64,000 bases of DNA, from the NCBI RefSeq assembly GCF_009760405.1, contig NZ_WRPP01000003.1, forward strand, positions 682,001 through 746,000, in the 5' to 3' direction. Position numbers and translations under genes: made by a program. Origin of the DNA: Nocardia terrae. GTDB lineage: Bacteria; Actinomycetota; Actinomycetes; Mycobacteriales; Mycobacteriaceae. Shown here in pieces: positions 27,766-37,004 of this stretch (within the stretch, counting starts at the first letter, position 1; each line of letters starts with the position of its first letter). Below the pieces are notes generated by a model, which worked only from the letters and a program-made list of their open reading frames with translations, had not been told where the DNA came from and made no database searches.

Positions 27766-27788
27766 GGGCCCGGGATGATCCCGGGCCC
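27766..27788. terminator. Bidirectional terminator between phoU and the DHA2 exporter gene
   Basis: Palindrome with 11-bp arms (27766-27776 and 27778-27788) in the 97-bp convergent gap. Weak T content on either side. Confidence 0.6.
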
Positions 27789-27799
27789 CGTCGGCGGTG

Positions 27800-29416
27800 T
27801 CAGTCCTCGTCGGACTCTCGCCAGCCCATGAGTACCGAGTTGCCCTTCTCCACTCGCCACGGAAGTGTCGCGGCCACGATGACCGCGCACACGACCAGGG
27901 TGCCGACCGCGATATAGGACGCGGATTCGGCGCCCTGCATGGCCGCGACCTTCATGGCGTGGACGAGATCCGCCTTCGCCGGCGCGAAGATCGGATTCAC
28001 CGCAGCCTTCACGACCTCGAGCACGCTGATCGGCGTATTGCTCGCCAGGTCCTTCTGCTGCGAGGTCATGATCTGGCTCGGAATCGCGTCGATCCGGCCG
28101 CCGATGCGGTTGGCGTAGATCGAGGTCATGACCGAGCCCAGCACCGCCACGCCGAGCGCGCCGCCGACCTCACGCGTGGTGTCGTTGACCGCCGAACCCG
28201 CGCCCGCCTCGTCCAAAGGCACCGCGCCCATGATGGATTCGGTCGCCGGGCCCTGAACCACCGCGAACCCCAGGCCCATCAGGATCATGGCGATCACGAC
28301 CGGGCCCAGATAAGGGGTCTCGACCTTGGCCTGTCCCGCGATGTACATCGCCACCGCCAGGATCAGCAGCCCGGACACCACCATGGCCGTGGTGCCCAGC
28401 CGCTGCGCCAGCAGGGTCGCGATGGGCGCGCCGAAGCCGACCGCCACCGCGAAAGGCAGTGAGTGGATGCCGAATTCGAGCGGGGACATCTCCTTCACAC
28501 CCTGGAAGTACTGGGTGATCAGGAACAGGAAGCCGAAGGCCGAGAAGTAGGACACGGTGATCGCCAGCGACGGCAGTGCGAAGCGGCGATTGCGGAACAG
28601 CCGCATGTTCAGCACCGGCGTGGGCACCCGCAGCTCCCAGGCCACGAACGCGGCCAGCAGGACCAGCGAAACCAGGTACCCCGCAATGCTTTCGGCCGCG
28701 AGCCAGCCGTGCTTGGGGGCCTCGATGATGGACCACACCAGGGCGGTCACACCGGCCAGCGAGAGCACGATGCCGAACCGGTCGAGCCGATCCACATGGT
28801 CGGCCCGGGATTCCGGCACCGCCGCCAGCACGGCAGCGATGGCCACCAGCGCCACCGGAACATTGATCCAGAACACCGAGTGCCACGAGAAGTACTCGAG
28901 CAGCCAGCCGCCCACGGTCGGCCCGATCGCCACGGCGATGCCGGCCATGGCGGTCCACAGCGCGATGGCCGCGGCCCGTTCGCGCCGGGCGGTGAAGATA
29001 TTGGTGATCAGCGCCAGCGTGGCCGGGAAGACCACGGCCGCGAACACGCCCATGCCCGCGCGGGCCGCGATGACCTGCCCGAGCCCGCTGGACAGCGCGC
29101 CCGCCGCGGACATGACGGCGACACCGATGAGGCCGATGATCATGAACCGTCGCCGCCCGTACCGGTCGCCGAGGTGCCCCATGGCGAGCAGCAGCCCGGA
29201 GAAGGCGAGGGTGAACGCGTCGACGATCCACTGCAGGCCGCTCATATCGGCCTGGAGCTGCACCGCCATGGACGGCAGAGCGACGTTGACCAGCGTATTA
29301 TCAAGAACCACAAGCAGTTCCGCGACACAGATGGCGGCCAGCGCGGCCGCCTTCGCACGCTGCGACAACCCTGTCGCGGCCTGTCCGGATCCCAGGCTCG
29401 CCGTTGAGACGGTCAT
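27800..29416 (-). CDS. DHA2 family MFS multidrug exporter (EmrB/QacA-like)
   Basis: 538 aa, ATG 29416 with a near-perfect AAGGAGG ribosome-binding site. Fourteen hydrophobic segments. Motif A 'GHLGDRYGRRRFM', motif D1-like 'DNTLVNVALPSM' in TM1, and motif C 'GIAVAIGPTVGGWLLEY' mark a drug:H+ antiporter of the 14-TM group. It probably exports toxic amphipathic compounds. A perfect 16-bp palindrome just upstream of the ribosome-binding site indicates a TetR-type repressor, but no such gene is adjacent. It interrupts the phoU/pst neighbourhood. Confidence 0.9.
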   Translation of the reverse strand: MTVSTASLGSGQAATGLSQRAKAAALAAICVAELLVVLDNTLVNVALPSMAVQLQADMSGLQWIVDAFTLAFSGLLLAMGHLGDRYGRRRFMIIGLIGVAVMSAAGALSSGLGQVIAARAGMGVFAAVVFPATLALITNIFTARRERAAAIALWTAMAGIAVAIGPTVGGWLLEYFSWHSVFWINVPVALVAIAAVLAAVPESRADHVDRLDRFGIVLSLAGVTALVWSIIEAPKHGWLAAESIAGYLVSLVLLAAFVAWELRVPTPVLNMRLFRNRRFALPSLAITVSYFSAFGFLFLITQYFQGVKEMSPLEFGIHSLPFAVAVGFGAPIATLLAQRLGTTAMVVSGLLILAVAMYIAGQAKVETPYLGPVVIAMILMGLGFAVVQGPATESIMGAVPLDEAGAGSAVNDTTREVGGALGVAVLGSVMTSIYANRIGGRIDAIPSQIMTSQQKDLASNTPISVLEVVKAAVNPIFAPAKADLVHAMKVAAMQGAESASYIAVGTLVVCAVIVAATLPWRVEKGNSVLMGWRESDED

Positions 29417-29431
29417 CCGACACCTCCTTAC

Positions 29432-29447
29432 TAAACCGATCGGTTTA
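29432..29447. promoter_or_regulatory. TetR-type operator of the DHA2 exporter
   Basis: TAAACCGATCGGTTTA, a perfect palindrome 15 bp upstream of the start codon. Sequences of the form AAACCGATCGGTTT are common TetR-family operators. Confidence 0.7.
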
Positions 29448-29557
29448 CCAGCAAGGTCAGAGTAAACGTTACTCAGAGTTGCACACAACCACCTCGGCTT
29501 TATGTGACCGATGCCACACAGCGACCGCTTACGCGACCTTCACCTGCGCAAATGAAA

Positions 29558-29583
29558 CGACCCCTGCCGGATGGCAGGGGTCG
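29558..29583 (-). terminator. Terminator of the pstSCAB operon
   Basis: An 11-bp perfect stem (29558-29568 with 29573-29583), GGAT loop, followed on the minus strand by TTTCATTT. It starts 18 bp after the pstB stop. Confidence 0.8.
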
Positions 29584-29600
29584 TAGACGCCGGAGAGTCT

Positions 29601-30377
29601 TTAGCCGAAGCGGCCGGAGATGTAGTCCTCGGTCTGCTTCTGGGAGGGGTTCGAGAAGATCTTCTCGGTCTCGTCGATCTCGATGAGCTTGCCGGGCTTG
29701 CCCTGCGCCTCGAGGTTGAAGAACGCCGTCTGGTCGCTCACCCGCGCGGCCTGCTGCATGTTGTGGGTGACGATGACGATGGTGAACTCCTTCTTCAGCT
29801 CGGTGATCAGATCCTCGATCGCGAGCGTGGAGATGGGGTCCAGGGCCGAACACGGCTCGTCCATGAGCAGCACGTCCGGCGACACCGCGATGGCGCGGGC
29901 GATGCACAGACGCTGCTGCTGACCACCGGAGAGGCCGCCGCCCGGCTTGTCCAGCCGGTCCTTGACCTCGTTCCAGAGGTTGGCCCCGCGCAGCGACTGC
30001 TCGGCCACCTCGTCCAGCTGAGCCTTGTTGCGCACGCCCTGCAGCTTCAGCCCGGCCACCACATTGTCGCGAATCGACATGGTGGGGAACGGGTTCGGCC
30101 GCTGGAACACCATGCCGATGGTGCGGCGCACGCCGACCGGATCGACCTGGGCGCCGTAGATGTCCTCGCCGTCGAGCAGCACCGCACCCTCGACGCGAGC
30201 CTCCGGGGTCACCTCGTGCATGCGGTTGAGCGCGCGCAGCACGGTCGACTTGCCGCAGCCGGACGGGCCGATGAAGGCGGTCACGCTGCGCGGCAGCACC
30301 GTCAGACCGACATTGGCGACGGCATGGAACTTGCCGTAGAAGATATTGAGGTCTTTGACGTCAATTCGCTTGGCCAT
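29601..30377 (-). CDS. pstB: Phosphate ABC transporter ATPase PstB
   Basis: 258 aa, ATG 30377. Walker A 'GPSGCGKST' at 37-45, Q-loop in 'FQRPNPFP', signature 'LSGGQQQR', Walker B 'VLLMDEPCSALDP' and switch His in 'VTHNMQQAAR'. The NPFP segment after the Q-loop is typical of PstB. Energises phosphate uptake by PstC/PstA. Last gene of the operon, 12 bp after pstA. In M. tuberculosis the corresponding place near mshD holds phoT alone. Confidence 0.95.
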   Translation of the reverse strand: MAKRIDVKDLNIFYGKFHAVANVGLTVLPRSVTAFIGPSGCGKSTVLRALNRMHEVTPEARVEGAVLLDGEDIYGAQVDPVGVRRTIGMVFQRPNPFPTMSIRDNVVAGLKLQGVRNKAQLDEVAEQSLRGANLWNEVKDRLDKPGGGLSGGQQQRLCIARAIAVSPDVLLMDEPCSALDPISTLAIEDLITELKKEFTIVIVTHNMQQAARVSDQTAFFNLEAQGKPGKLIEIDETEKIFSNPSQKQTEDYISGRFG

Positions 30378-30389
30378 CAGTCTTTCCTT

Positions 30390-31289
30390 CTATCGGTTCC
30401 GCGTCAGCAGCTTGTTGACCGCTGCGGCGGCGGCATACAGCAGCGCGATGATCAGGATCAGGGTCAGCGCCGCACCCCAGACGCGCTCGCGGCCGGCGGC
30501 CTGCGGGTTCTGCAACTCCTGGTACATCAGCAGCGGCAGCGAGGCCATATTGCCGTGGAAGACATCGAAGTTGATCGCCTTCGAATAGCCGACCAGCACC
30601 AGCACCGGCGCGGTCTCACCCATGACGCGGGCGACGGCCAGCAGCATGCCCGAGATCATGCCCGGGGCGGCGGTCGGAATGACGATCCGCACAATCGTTT
30701 TCCACTTCGGAATACCGAGCGCGTAGGAGGCCTCACGCAATTCGTCGGGCACCAGCTTGAGCATCTCCTCGGTGCTGCGCACCACCACGGGCAGCATGAG
30801 CAGCACCAGGGCCAGTGACACCGCGAAGGCGCTCTGCGGGTTTCCGAAGGTCGCGATCCACAGCGCGAAGATGAACAGCGCGGCCACGATCGAGGGCACA
30901 CCGGCCAGGATGTCCACCATGAACGTGGTGGTCTTGGCCAGCCAGCCGCGCCCGTACTCGACCAGATAGACCGCGGCCATGACGCCCAGCGGCACCGCGA
31001 TGATCGCGGCCATGCCCGACTGCACGATGGTGCCGTAGATGGCGTGGTACACACCACCGGAGGTCGAACTGGGCAGCACGCCGTTCTGCGACTTGGTGAA
31101 CCACCCCGTGCGGGTCACGGCGACCGCGCCCTTCTGGAGCACGATGTAGAGCACCCACAGCAGCGGCACCAGCGCGATGCCGAAGCACAGCCACACCAGC
31201 GCGGTGGCGACGTTGTTCTTGACGCGCCGGGCGACGCTGACATGCCGGAAGGTCGGCGCCTTGACCGGTTTGTCCAGTGTGGCGGTCAT
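30390..31289 (-). CDS. pstA: Phosphate ABC transporter permease PstA
   Basis: 299 aa, ATG 31289, overlapping the pstC stop by 4 bp (ATGA). Six membrane segments and the permease EAA-type loop 'EASYALGIPKWKTIVRIVIPTAAPGM'-like region (about 205-230). With PstC it forms the high-affinity phosphate channel. Confidence 0.93.
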   Translation of the reverse strand: MTATLDKPVKAPTFRHVSVARRVKNNVATALVWLCFGIALVPLLWVLYIVLQKGAVAVTRTGWFTKSQNGVLPSSTSGGVYHAIYGTIVQSGMAAIIAVPLGVMAAVYLVEYGRGWLAKTTTFMVDILAGVPSIVAALFIFALWIATFGNPQSAFAVSLALVLLMLPVVVRSTEEMLKLVPDELREASYALGIPKWKTIVRIVIPTAAPGMISGMLLAVARVMGETAPVLVLVGYSKAINFDVFHGNMASLPLLMYQELQNPQAAGRERVWGAALTLILIIALLYAAAAAVNKLLTRNR

Positions 31290-32350
31290 CCGTTCACCTT
31301 CCCGCCCGCGGCGAGCCGAGCCAGTGCGTTGACGACGAACGTCAGAGCGAACAACACGAAACCGGCGGCGATATAGGCGCCGGTCGGCAACTTCGAGCTG
31401 AATTCCGAAGCGGCCGAGGCGATCTTCGAGGCGAAGGTGTAACCGCCGTCGAACAGCGACCAGTGCCCTGCCTTGGGCGAGGTGCGCAGCACGATCAGGA
31501 CCGCGATGGTCTCACCGAGCGCGCGGCCCAGGCCCAGCATGGAACCGGCGATCATGCCCGAGCGGCCGAACGGCAGCACGGTCAGGCGGACCACTTCCCA
31601 CTTGGTGGCGCCCAGCGCCTGCGCCGCCTCGATCTGAGTGCGCGGGGTCAGACCGAAGACCTCTCGGCTGACCGAGGTGATGATCGGCAGGATCATCACC
31701 GCGAGCACCACGCCCGCGGTGAAGATGGTGCCGCCACCGGCGATGGTGACATTGCCGTCGGAGAACAGGAACAACCAGCTCAGGTTCTTGTTCAGGAAAT
31801 CCTGGAGGGGGCTCAGCCGAGGCGCCACCACCAGGAAGCCCCACAGACCGAACACAATGGACGGCACCGCCGCCAGCAGGTCCACGATGATCGAGAACGG
31901 CCGCGCCAGCGCCTTCGGCGAATATTGCGTCAGGAACAGCGCGATGCCCACCCCGATCGGCACCGCGATCACGAGCGCGAACAACGAGCTCAGCACCGTG
32001 ACCATGAACATGTCCTTGATGCCGAAGCGAAGGTTGTTCTCGTCCTTGACGTTGAACTCGGTGGTTGTGAAGAAGTTCGCCTTGTTCGCCATGATCGAGG
32101 GCCATGCCCTGATCAGCAGGAACAACGCGATCAGGGCAATGGCGGCGACAATGATTCCGCCGGCGGCCGTGGCCGCCGAGCGGAATGCGAACTCCGCGCC
32201 GAACTTCTTTGGTGCGCCGCGCCCGGCGGCCGGTTTGGTGCTGGGTTCGGTCGGCATCAGCGCAGTATCCCCCGGCAGTTGGGCACGGTCCTTCCCCGGG
32301 TCGGTCGAAACGGACAGACCCGGAGAAGCAGCTTCGTCGTGCACGGTCAT
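31286..32350 (-). CDS. pstC: Phosphate ABC transporter permease PstC
   Basis: 354 aa, ATG 32350. An N-terminal cytoplasmic stretch of about 55 residues precedes six membrane segments; the permease coupling loop 'EAAQALGATKWEVVRLTVLP' is present near 240. Gene order pstS-pstC-pstA-pstB, 21 bp after pstS, with a 4-bp overlap into pstA. Controlled through the PHO box upstream of pstS. Confidence 0.93.
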   Translation of the reverse strand: MTVHDEAASPGLSVSTDPGKDRAQLPGDTALMPTEPSTKPAAGRGAPKKFGAEFAFRSAATAAGGIIVAAIALIALFLLIRAWPSIMANKANFFTTTEFNVKDENNLRFGIKDMFMVTVLSSLFALVIAVPIGVGIALFLTQYSPKALARPFSIIVDLLAAVPSIVFGLWGFLVVAPRLSPLQDFLNKNLSWLFLFSDGNVTIAGGGTIFTAGVVLAVMILPIITSVSREVFGLTPRTQIEAAQALGATKWEVVRLTVLPFGRSGMIAGSMLGLGRALGETIAVLIVLRTSPKAGHWSLFDGGYTFASKIASAASEFSSKLPTGAYIAAGFVLFALTFVVNALARLAAGGKVNG

Positions 32351-32371
32351 CGTGGTTTTTCGATCAGGCGA

Positions 32372-33490
32372 TCACTGAATGGCGTTGATCGCGGTGGTCA
32401 GCTTGGTCTTGAACGCGTCCGGGAGCGGCACGTAGCCGGCCGCGGCCAGACCGCTCTGGCCATTGCCGACCGCCGAGGTCAGGAACGCCTTGACCGCCTT
32501 GGCGGTGTCGGCGTCGCTGTACTTCGAGCAGACGATCTCGTAGGTGGCCAGCATGATCGGGTACGCGCCACCCGCGGTGGGCTTGTAGATCGAGGAGTTG
32601 TCCAGCACCATGTCGTTGCCCTCACCGGCGACCTTGGCGGCGTCGACGGCCTTGCCCGCGGACTCCGCGGTCAGCTCGACCGGCTTCGGGTCGTTGGAGG
32701 TGGCGGTGGTCAGCACGTGCACGCTGGACAGCTTCTGCGCCTGAGCGAAGGACCACTCGACGTAGGTGATGGTGTTCTTGGTGCCCTGGACCGCGGCGGC
32801 CATGCCGTCGGAGCCCTTCACGCCCTCGCCGACGCCACCGTTGAACGTCTTGCCGGCGCCCTTGGTGTAGCCGCCCGCGGCGGTCAGGTACTTCTGGAAG
32901 TTGTCGGTGGTGCCCGACTCGTCGGAACGGTAGATCACGCCGATCTTCTCGTTCGGCAGCTTGTCGGCCTTGTTGGTGTTCAGGGCCTTGATCGCGGTGT
33001 CGTTCCACATGGTGATCTCGCCGGAGAAGATCTTGGCGATGGTCGGCGGGTCGAGCACCAGGTCGGTGATGCCGTCGATGTTGTAGGCGACGGCGATCGG
33101 GCCGAAGACCATCGGCAGGTTCCAGGCCGGGCTGCCACAACGGGCGGCGGCCTTGTCGGTCTCACCCTTCTTGGCGTCCAGCGGCGAGTCCGAACCGGCG
33201 AAATCGGTCTGGTTGCCGATGAACTCGTTCACACCCGCACCCGAACCGGACCCGGTGTAGTCGAGCTTGGCGCCGCTGCAGTTGGTCTGGTAGGCGGCGA
33301 CGAACAGGTCCATCGCGTTCTTCTGAGCAGTGGAACCGCTGGACTTCAGCGAGCTCTTGCCGCCGCAGGCGACGTCGATCTTGGCGGCGCCGTTGCTGCT
33401 GGTGTTGTTGTCACTGCCACAGGCGGACAGAGTCAGGGCACCGGCCGCGGCCAACACACCGAGCAGGGCGCTGCTGCGCTTGAGATTCAC
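32372..33490 (-). CDS. pstS: Phosphate-binding lipoprotein PstS
   Basis: 372 aa, GTG 33490 with GGAGGA upstream. Lipoprotein signal with lipobox 'LSAC' at about 21-24 (acylated Cys24), then a PBP fold with phosphate-contact motifs 'SGSTAQ', 'YTGSGSGAGV', 'FAGSDSPLD', 'RSDESGTTDNF'. Captures phosphate outside the membrane. First gene of the operon; two adjacent 11-bp PHO repeats lie 149-170 bp upstream of the start. Confidence 0.95.
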   Translation of the reverse strand: MNLKRSSALLGVLAAAGALTLSACGSDNNTSSNGAAKIDVACGGKSSLKSSGSTAQKNAMDLFVAAYQTNCSGAKLDYTGSGSGAGVNEFIGNQTDFAGSDSPLDAKKGETDKAAARCGSPAWNLPMVFGPIAVAYNIDGITDLVLDPPTIAKIFSGEITMWNDTAIKALNTNKADKLPNEKIGVIYRSDESGTTDNFQKYLTAAGGYTKGAGKTFNGGVGEGVKGSDGMAAAVQGTKNTITYVEWSFAQAQKLSSVHVLTTATSNDPKPVELTAESAGKAVDAAKVAGEGNDMVLDNSSIYKPTAGGAYPIMLATYEIVCSKYSDADTAKAVKAFLTSAVGNGQSGLAAAGYVPLPDAFKTKLTTAINAIQ

Positions 33491-33638
33491 CTATTCCTCC
33501 GGGAATCACGATTGCACGTCCAACCCCTCAACGGCCGGACGGGCGCGATCTGGCGGCTGTTCGCTGCGAACTAGCGCACCGGGCAGCGGAATGCGGCCCA
33601 CTTGCAACGTAGGGGCGGCTGGTTGACAGTTGGACCAG

Positions 33639-33660
33639 GGCAGGTGAACGGCAGATGAAC
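33639..33660 (-). promoter_or_regulatory. PHO box (two direct repeats) upstream of pstS
   Basis: On the minus strand GTTCATCTGCC (33650-33660) directly followed by GTTCACCTGCC (33639-33649). These are two 11-nt units matching the actinobacterial PhoP/RegX3 repeat GTTCAYCnnSS, so phosphate limitation should induce pstSCAB. Confidence 0.8.
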
Positions 33661-33720
33661 AACCCGCCCCGATTGCGCCGCAAGTTGTGTGACATTAGCC
33701 GCACTGTTGCCGATCGGAAT

Positions 33721-34617
33721 TTACGACCCCACGGAGTAGGCCACGTCGACGTGGAATCGAGTGAAATCGAGCCGGGTGTAGGTGTGGACGGCGGCCGTGT
33801 TGTCGCCCTCCGTGTAGAGCAGAACCGCGTCCAGACCGCGGTCCTTCAGATAGCGCAGACCGGCCAGGGTGAGCAGCCGGCCGAGGCCGCGGCCCTGCGC
33901 CTCGGGGTCGATGCCGACCACATAGACCTCACCGATCGGCGGGGTCTCGTCGGAATGCACCTTCGTCCAGTGGAATCCGAGAATGCGATCCGGGCGGGCC
34001 GGGTCGACGGCGATGAAAAGACCCTTGGGATCGAACCAGGATTCGGCGCGGCGGGCGGCGATATCGCGCTCGGTCCAACCGCCCTGCTCGGGATGCCAGG
34101 AGAAGGCCGCATTGTTGACGCGGAGCAGTTCGGCATCGTCGGAAGGCCCCGCGTACGTGCGCAATTCCAGACCGTCGGGTACGACCAGCTCTGGTAGCTC
34201 AGAGTTCGCCAACTCTCGCCGCATTTGCCACAATTCGCGCGAAACGGACAGCTTCAAACGGGCCGCCACGGCCCGCGCGGGCGGCAGATCACCGTGCGCC
34301 CAGACCCGGGCGCCGGGACCCCCGGCGGACAGGGCCGCAGCCACCAGACCTGCGCCGATTCCATTTCCACGAGCCCGAGGATCGACCGCCACCTCCGCCA
34401 TGGCGGGGTGTTCCCCGTGCGCGGGAACGAGATTCGCGTACCCGGTCACCACGCCGTCGTCGACGGCCACCAGATGGCGTGCGGGCGAATCGTTTTCGAG
34501 CGACAGCACCGCCTGTTCGGAGACAGGGGCCACTCCATCGGCGTCCGTGGCCCGCCGCAGCACGGCCTTCACCTGCGCGGCCGTCTCGGGAGACGGCCGG
34601 TCGGCCCACGAGGTCAT
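33721..34617 (-). CDS. mshD: Mycothiol synthase (acetyl-CoA:Cys-GlcN-Ins acetyltransferase)
   Basis: 298 aa, ATG 34617. Tandem GNAT domains: the N-terminal half has 'VAVDPRARGNGIGAGL', the C-terminal half 'VYVVGIDPEAQGRGLGRLL' followed by 'VLLYTEGDNTAAVHTYTRLDF', the family-specific tail. Catalyses the last step of mycothiol synthesis. Its start overlaps the glnR stop by one base (TGATG), so the two are co-translated, the same pairing as in mycobacteria. Confidence 0.94.
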   Translation of the reverse strand: MTSWADRPSPETAAQVKAVLRRATDADGVAPVSEQAVLSLENDSPARHLVAVDDGVVTGYANLVPAHGEHPAMAEVAVDPRARGNGIGAGLVAAALSAGGPGARVWAHGDLPPARAVAARLKLSVSRELWQMRRELANSELPELVVPDGLELRTYAGPSDDAELLRVNNAAFSWHPEQGGWTERDIAARRAESWFDPKGLFIAVDPARPDRILGFHWTKVHSDETPPIGEVYVVGIDPEAQGRGLGRLLTLAGLRYLKDRGLDAVLLYTEGDNTAAVHTYTRLDFTRFHVDVAYSVGS

Positions 34618-35369
34618 CAGAGCGTGCCGTTCGCCGTCGTCAGTTCGGAGTCGTCGCCGTCGGACTCGGGGAAGGTGACCGCGTCGCCCTTACCGGTCGC
34701 GCGCGCCGGGCGCACCGCCTTGTAGCCGACATTGCGGACCGTGCCGATGAGCGACTCGTATTCGCTGCCGAGCTTGGCGCGCAGGCGTCGCACGTGCACG
34801 TCCACGGTCCGGGTGCCACCGAAGAAGTCGTAGCCCCAGACCTCCTGCAGCAGCTGCGCGCGGGTGAACACCCGGCCCGCGTGCTGCGCCAGGTACTTGA
34901 GGAGTTCGAACTCCTTGTAGGTGAGGTCGAGCGGGCGGCCGCGCAGCCGGGCGGTGTAGGTGCCCTCGTCGATCACCAGCTCACCCAGGGTGATCTTGCC
35001 GGTGTTCTCCGGGCTGGCCACGCCGCCGTTGCGGGCCACCAGCAGGCGTAGCCGGGCGTCCAGTTCGGCGGGTCCGGTGCCGGGCAGCAGGATGTCGTCC
35101 AGTCCCCAGTCCGCGTTGACGGCGACCAGACCGCCTTCGGTCAGCACGGCCACCACCGGCACCGACGATCCGGTGCTGCCCAGCAAACGGCACAGGCCGC
35201 GCGCGGCGGCCAGGTCGGTGCGGGCGTCCACCAGCGCCACGTCGGCGGACCCCGCCTCGAGCAGGGACGCCACCTCGGTCGGTGCGGGTCGCACGTGGTG
35301 CGGCAGCAACGCGAGCGAAGGCAGCACCGCCTCGGGGTTGGGGTCGGAGGTCAGCAGGAGCAGCTCCAT
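34617..35369 (-). CDS. glnR: OmpR-family response regulator GlnR (nitrogen regulator)
   Basis: 250 aa, ATG 35369 with GGAGGG upstream. N-terminal receiver-like domain with Asp48 in 'ALVDA' but few other phosphorylation residues, as in orphan GlnR regulators. C-terminal winged helix (about 125-215: 'LTYKEFELLKYLAQHAGRVF', 'RTVDVHVRRLRAKL'). GlnR controls glutamine synthetase, ammonium uptake and nitrate use in actinobacteria. Position directly upstream of mshD and divergent from lmeA supports the identification. The C-terminal tail is acidic and disordered. Confidence 0.85.
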   Translation of the reverse strand: MELLLLTSDPNPEAVLPSLALLPHHVRPAPTEVASLLEAGSADVALVDARTDLAAARGLCRLLGSTGSSVPVVAVLTEGGLVAVNADWGLDDILLPGTGPAELDARLRLLVARNGGVASPENTGKITLGELVIDEGTYTARLRGRPLDLTYKEFELLKYLAQHAGRVFTRAQLLQEVWGYDFFGGTRTVDVHVRRLRAKLGSEYESLIGTVRNVGYKAVRPARATGKGDAVTFPESDGDDSELTTANGTL

Positions 35370-35615
35370 GGGGGCCCTCCATCCCATCTGGCATGTGTGT
35401 GGCTACCGCACTGTCCGCCACAACCCCATGCAGGTCATCACAGGTAATCGCTGCCTACATTAGCGTGTCGGGACCGACAGGCTCGTATCTGCGGCCATCG
35501 TCGCAACCAACTGGTCTGGTCCACTCGCCCTTCATCTCCTTTTCACCGGCCCGCGACCTGCCCGTGTCCCCGTACTGGAGCCGATAACACGACCACTCCC
35601 TACTAGGGTGCAGCT

Positions 35616-36503
35616 ATGCGTTTCCGGAGGCTGCTCATCGGATTGCTCTGCTTGGCGGGGCTGGCCGTGCTACTCGATTTCGGAGTCGCGGCTTACTCCG
35701 AGTACCGCGTCTCCCGGATGCTGCGCGCCGGTTCCGAGCTGAGTGCCGATCCGGCCGTCAGCTTCCACGAGTCGCCGCGGCACCCGTTCGTGCTGCAGGC
35801 GCTCGACGGCGAGTTCACCTTCATGGAGATCCGCGGGCGCGCCGTGCGGCCAGACATCCCGGGCCAGATCACCGTCGAGGCCGATCTGAACGGCATGCAC
35901 CTGCCGATGGGCGATCTCGTCGACGGCAATGTCGGCAAGGTGCCGGTGGACGAGGTGCAGGGCCGGATGCGCATCGAACCGGCCGAGCTCGGCCGCATGT
36001 TCCAGATTCCGGATCTCGAGGTCTTCGGCCCCGAGATGGACAACTCCGACGAGTCCAGCGATGCCGGAACCGCCACCGCGACCACCGTGGGCTCGGTCAT
36101 CCTGTACGGCACCGTGCCGATCGGTCCGGACGCCGACGCGACGGCGGTCACCGACCCGCACGGCATCGCCGGGGACAAGACCACCAAGAAGACGAACTCG
36201 GCCAAGGTCCACGTGCTCGCCGAGATGCGCCTGGACGGCAATCAGATCCGCATCACCGCCACCGCGATCGCCGGCCGGGATCTGCAGAACGACCCCGATT
36301 CCGTGCTGCCGGGCCAGCAGCAGCGGCCCGTCATCACCGAGCAGGACAAGCCCGCGGTGCTGGCCCATTTCACCCGCACCATCGACATCAAGAACATGCC
36401 GTTCGGCATCACGCCCACCAAGGTCAAGGCCAGCGGCGGGCAGATCCTGGTGGAGGGCAAGGCCCGCGACGTGACCGTCGACCTGCATCGGCTACAGCCG
36501 TGA
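35616..36503 (+). CDS. lmeA: LmeA-family phospholipid-binding protein (DUF2993)
   Basis: 295 aa, ATG 35616. N-terminal signal/anchor helix ('LLIGLLCLAGLAVLLDFGVAAY'), then a DUF2993 domain ('LNGMHLPMGDLVDG', 'VQGRMRIEPAELGRMF', 'ITATAIAGRDL', 'FGITPTKVKASGGQILVEG'). Mycobacterial LmeA is a periplasmic lipid-binding protein needed for lipomannan elongation. TAGGGT (35604-35609) ends 6 nt before the ATG, a leaderless arrangement. A 60-residue Thr/Asp-rich insertion (about 140-195) separates the two halves. Confidence 0.85.
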   Translation: MRFRRLLIGLLCLAGLAVLLDFGVAAYSEYRVSRMLRAGSELSADPAVSFHESPRHPFVLQALDGEFTFMEIRGRAVRPDIPGQITVEADLNGMHLPMGDLVDGNVGKVPVDEVQGRMRIEPAELGRMFQIPDLEVFGPEMDNSDESSDAGTATATTVGSVILYGTVPIGPDADATAVTDPHGIAGDKTTKKTNSAKVHVLAEMRLDGNQIRITATAIAGRDLQNDPDSVLPGQQQRPVITEQDKPAVLAHFTRTIDIKNMPFGITPTKVKASGGQILVEGKARDVTVDLHRLQP

Positions 36504-36961
36504 CCGCCGTCTGGATTCTGCTCGGTTTCCTGGTCGCGGCGCTGGTCGTGGGAATCCTGGTGCGCCGCAACGAGGGCCGGGTGCGGGTCAGCGCCGAGCC
36601 GGCGAGTCCGCCCGAACCCGAATCGAATCGGGCCGCCCTGTTGCGAGACGCCGGGGTGCTGCCCGGCCGTCCCGCCGTGCTGCATTTCTCCGCCGACTGG
36701 TGCGGCCCGTGCGCGGCGGTGCGCCGGGTGGTCGCGGGAGTGGTGACCGAACTGGCCGATGCCGAGCTGGCGCCGCTGGATCTCGAGGTCGACATCGACG
36801 CGAATCCGGTGCTGGCGCGCGAGCTGAATGTGCTCTCGCTGCCCACCACTTTCGTGTTCGATTCTCGAGGATTGGAACGCTTCCGCATCTCCGGCGTTCC
36901 GAAGACGGCGGATCTGCGCACGTCACTGGCACCTTTAACGGTCTCCGGCTCCGCTGAGTGA
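36500..36961 (+). CDS. thiX: Membrane-anchored thioredoxin (ThiX-like)
   Basis: 153 aa, GTG 36500, overlapping the lmeA stop (GTGA). One N-terminal membrane helix (4-21), then a thioredoxin fold with active site 'WCGPC' (67-71) and cis-Pro in 'LSLPTTF'. Probably faces the outside, reducing or exchanging disulfides. It precedes the sulfur operon, as in M. tuberculosis. Confidence 0.88.
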   Translation: MTAVWILLGFLVAALVVGILVRRNEGRVRVSAEPASPPEPESNRAALLRDAGVLPGRPAVLHFSADWCGPCAAVRRVVAGVVTELADAELAPLDLEVDIDANPVLARELNVLSLPTTFVFDSRGLERFRISGVPKTADLRTSLAPLTVSGSAE

Positions 36962-37004
36962 CCAGCATTACGGACCCCGGGTCCAATTTCCCCCGAAAAT
37001 TGGG

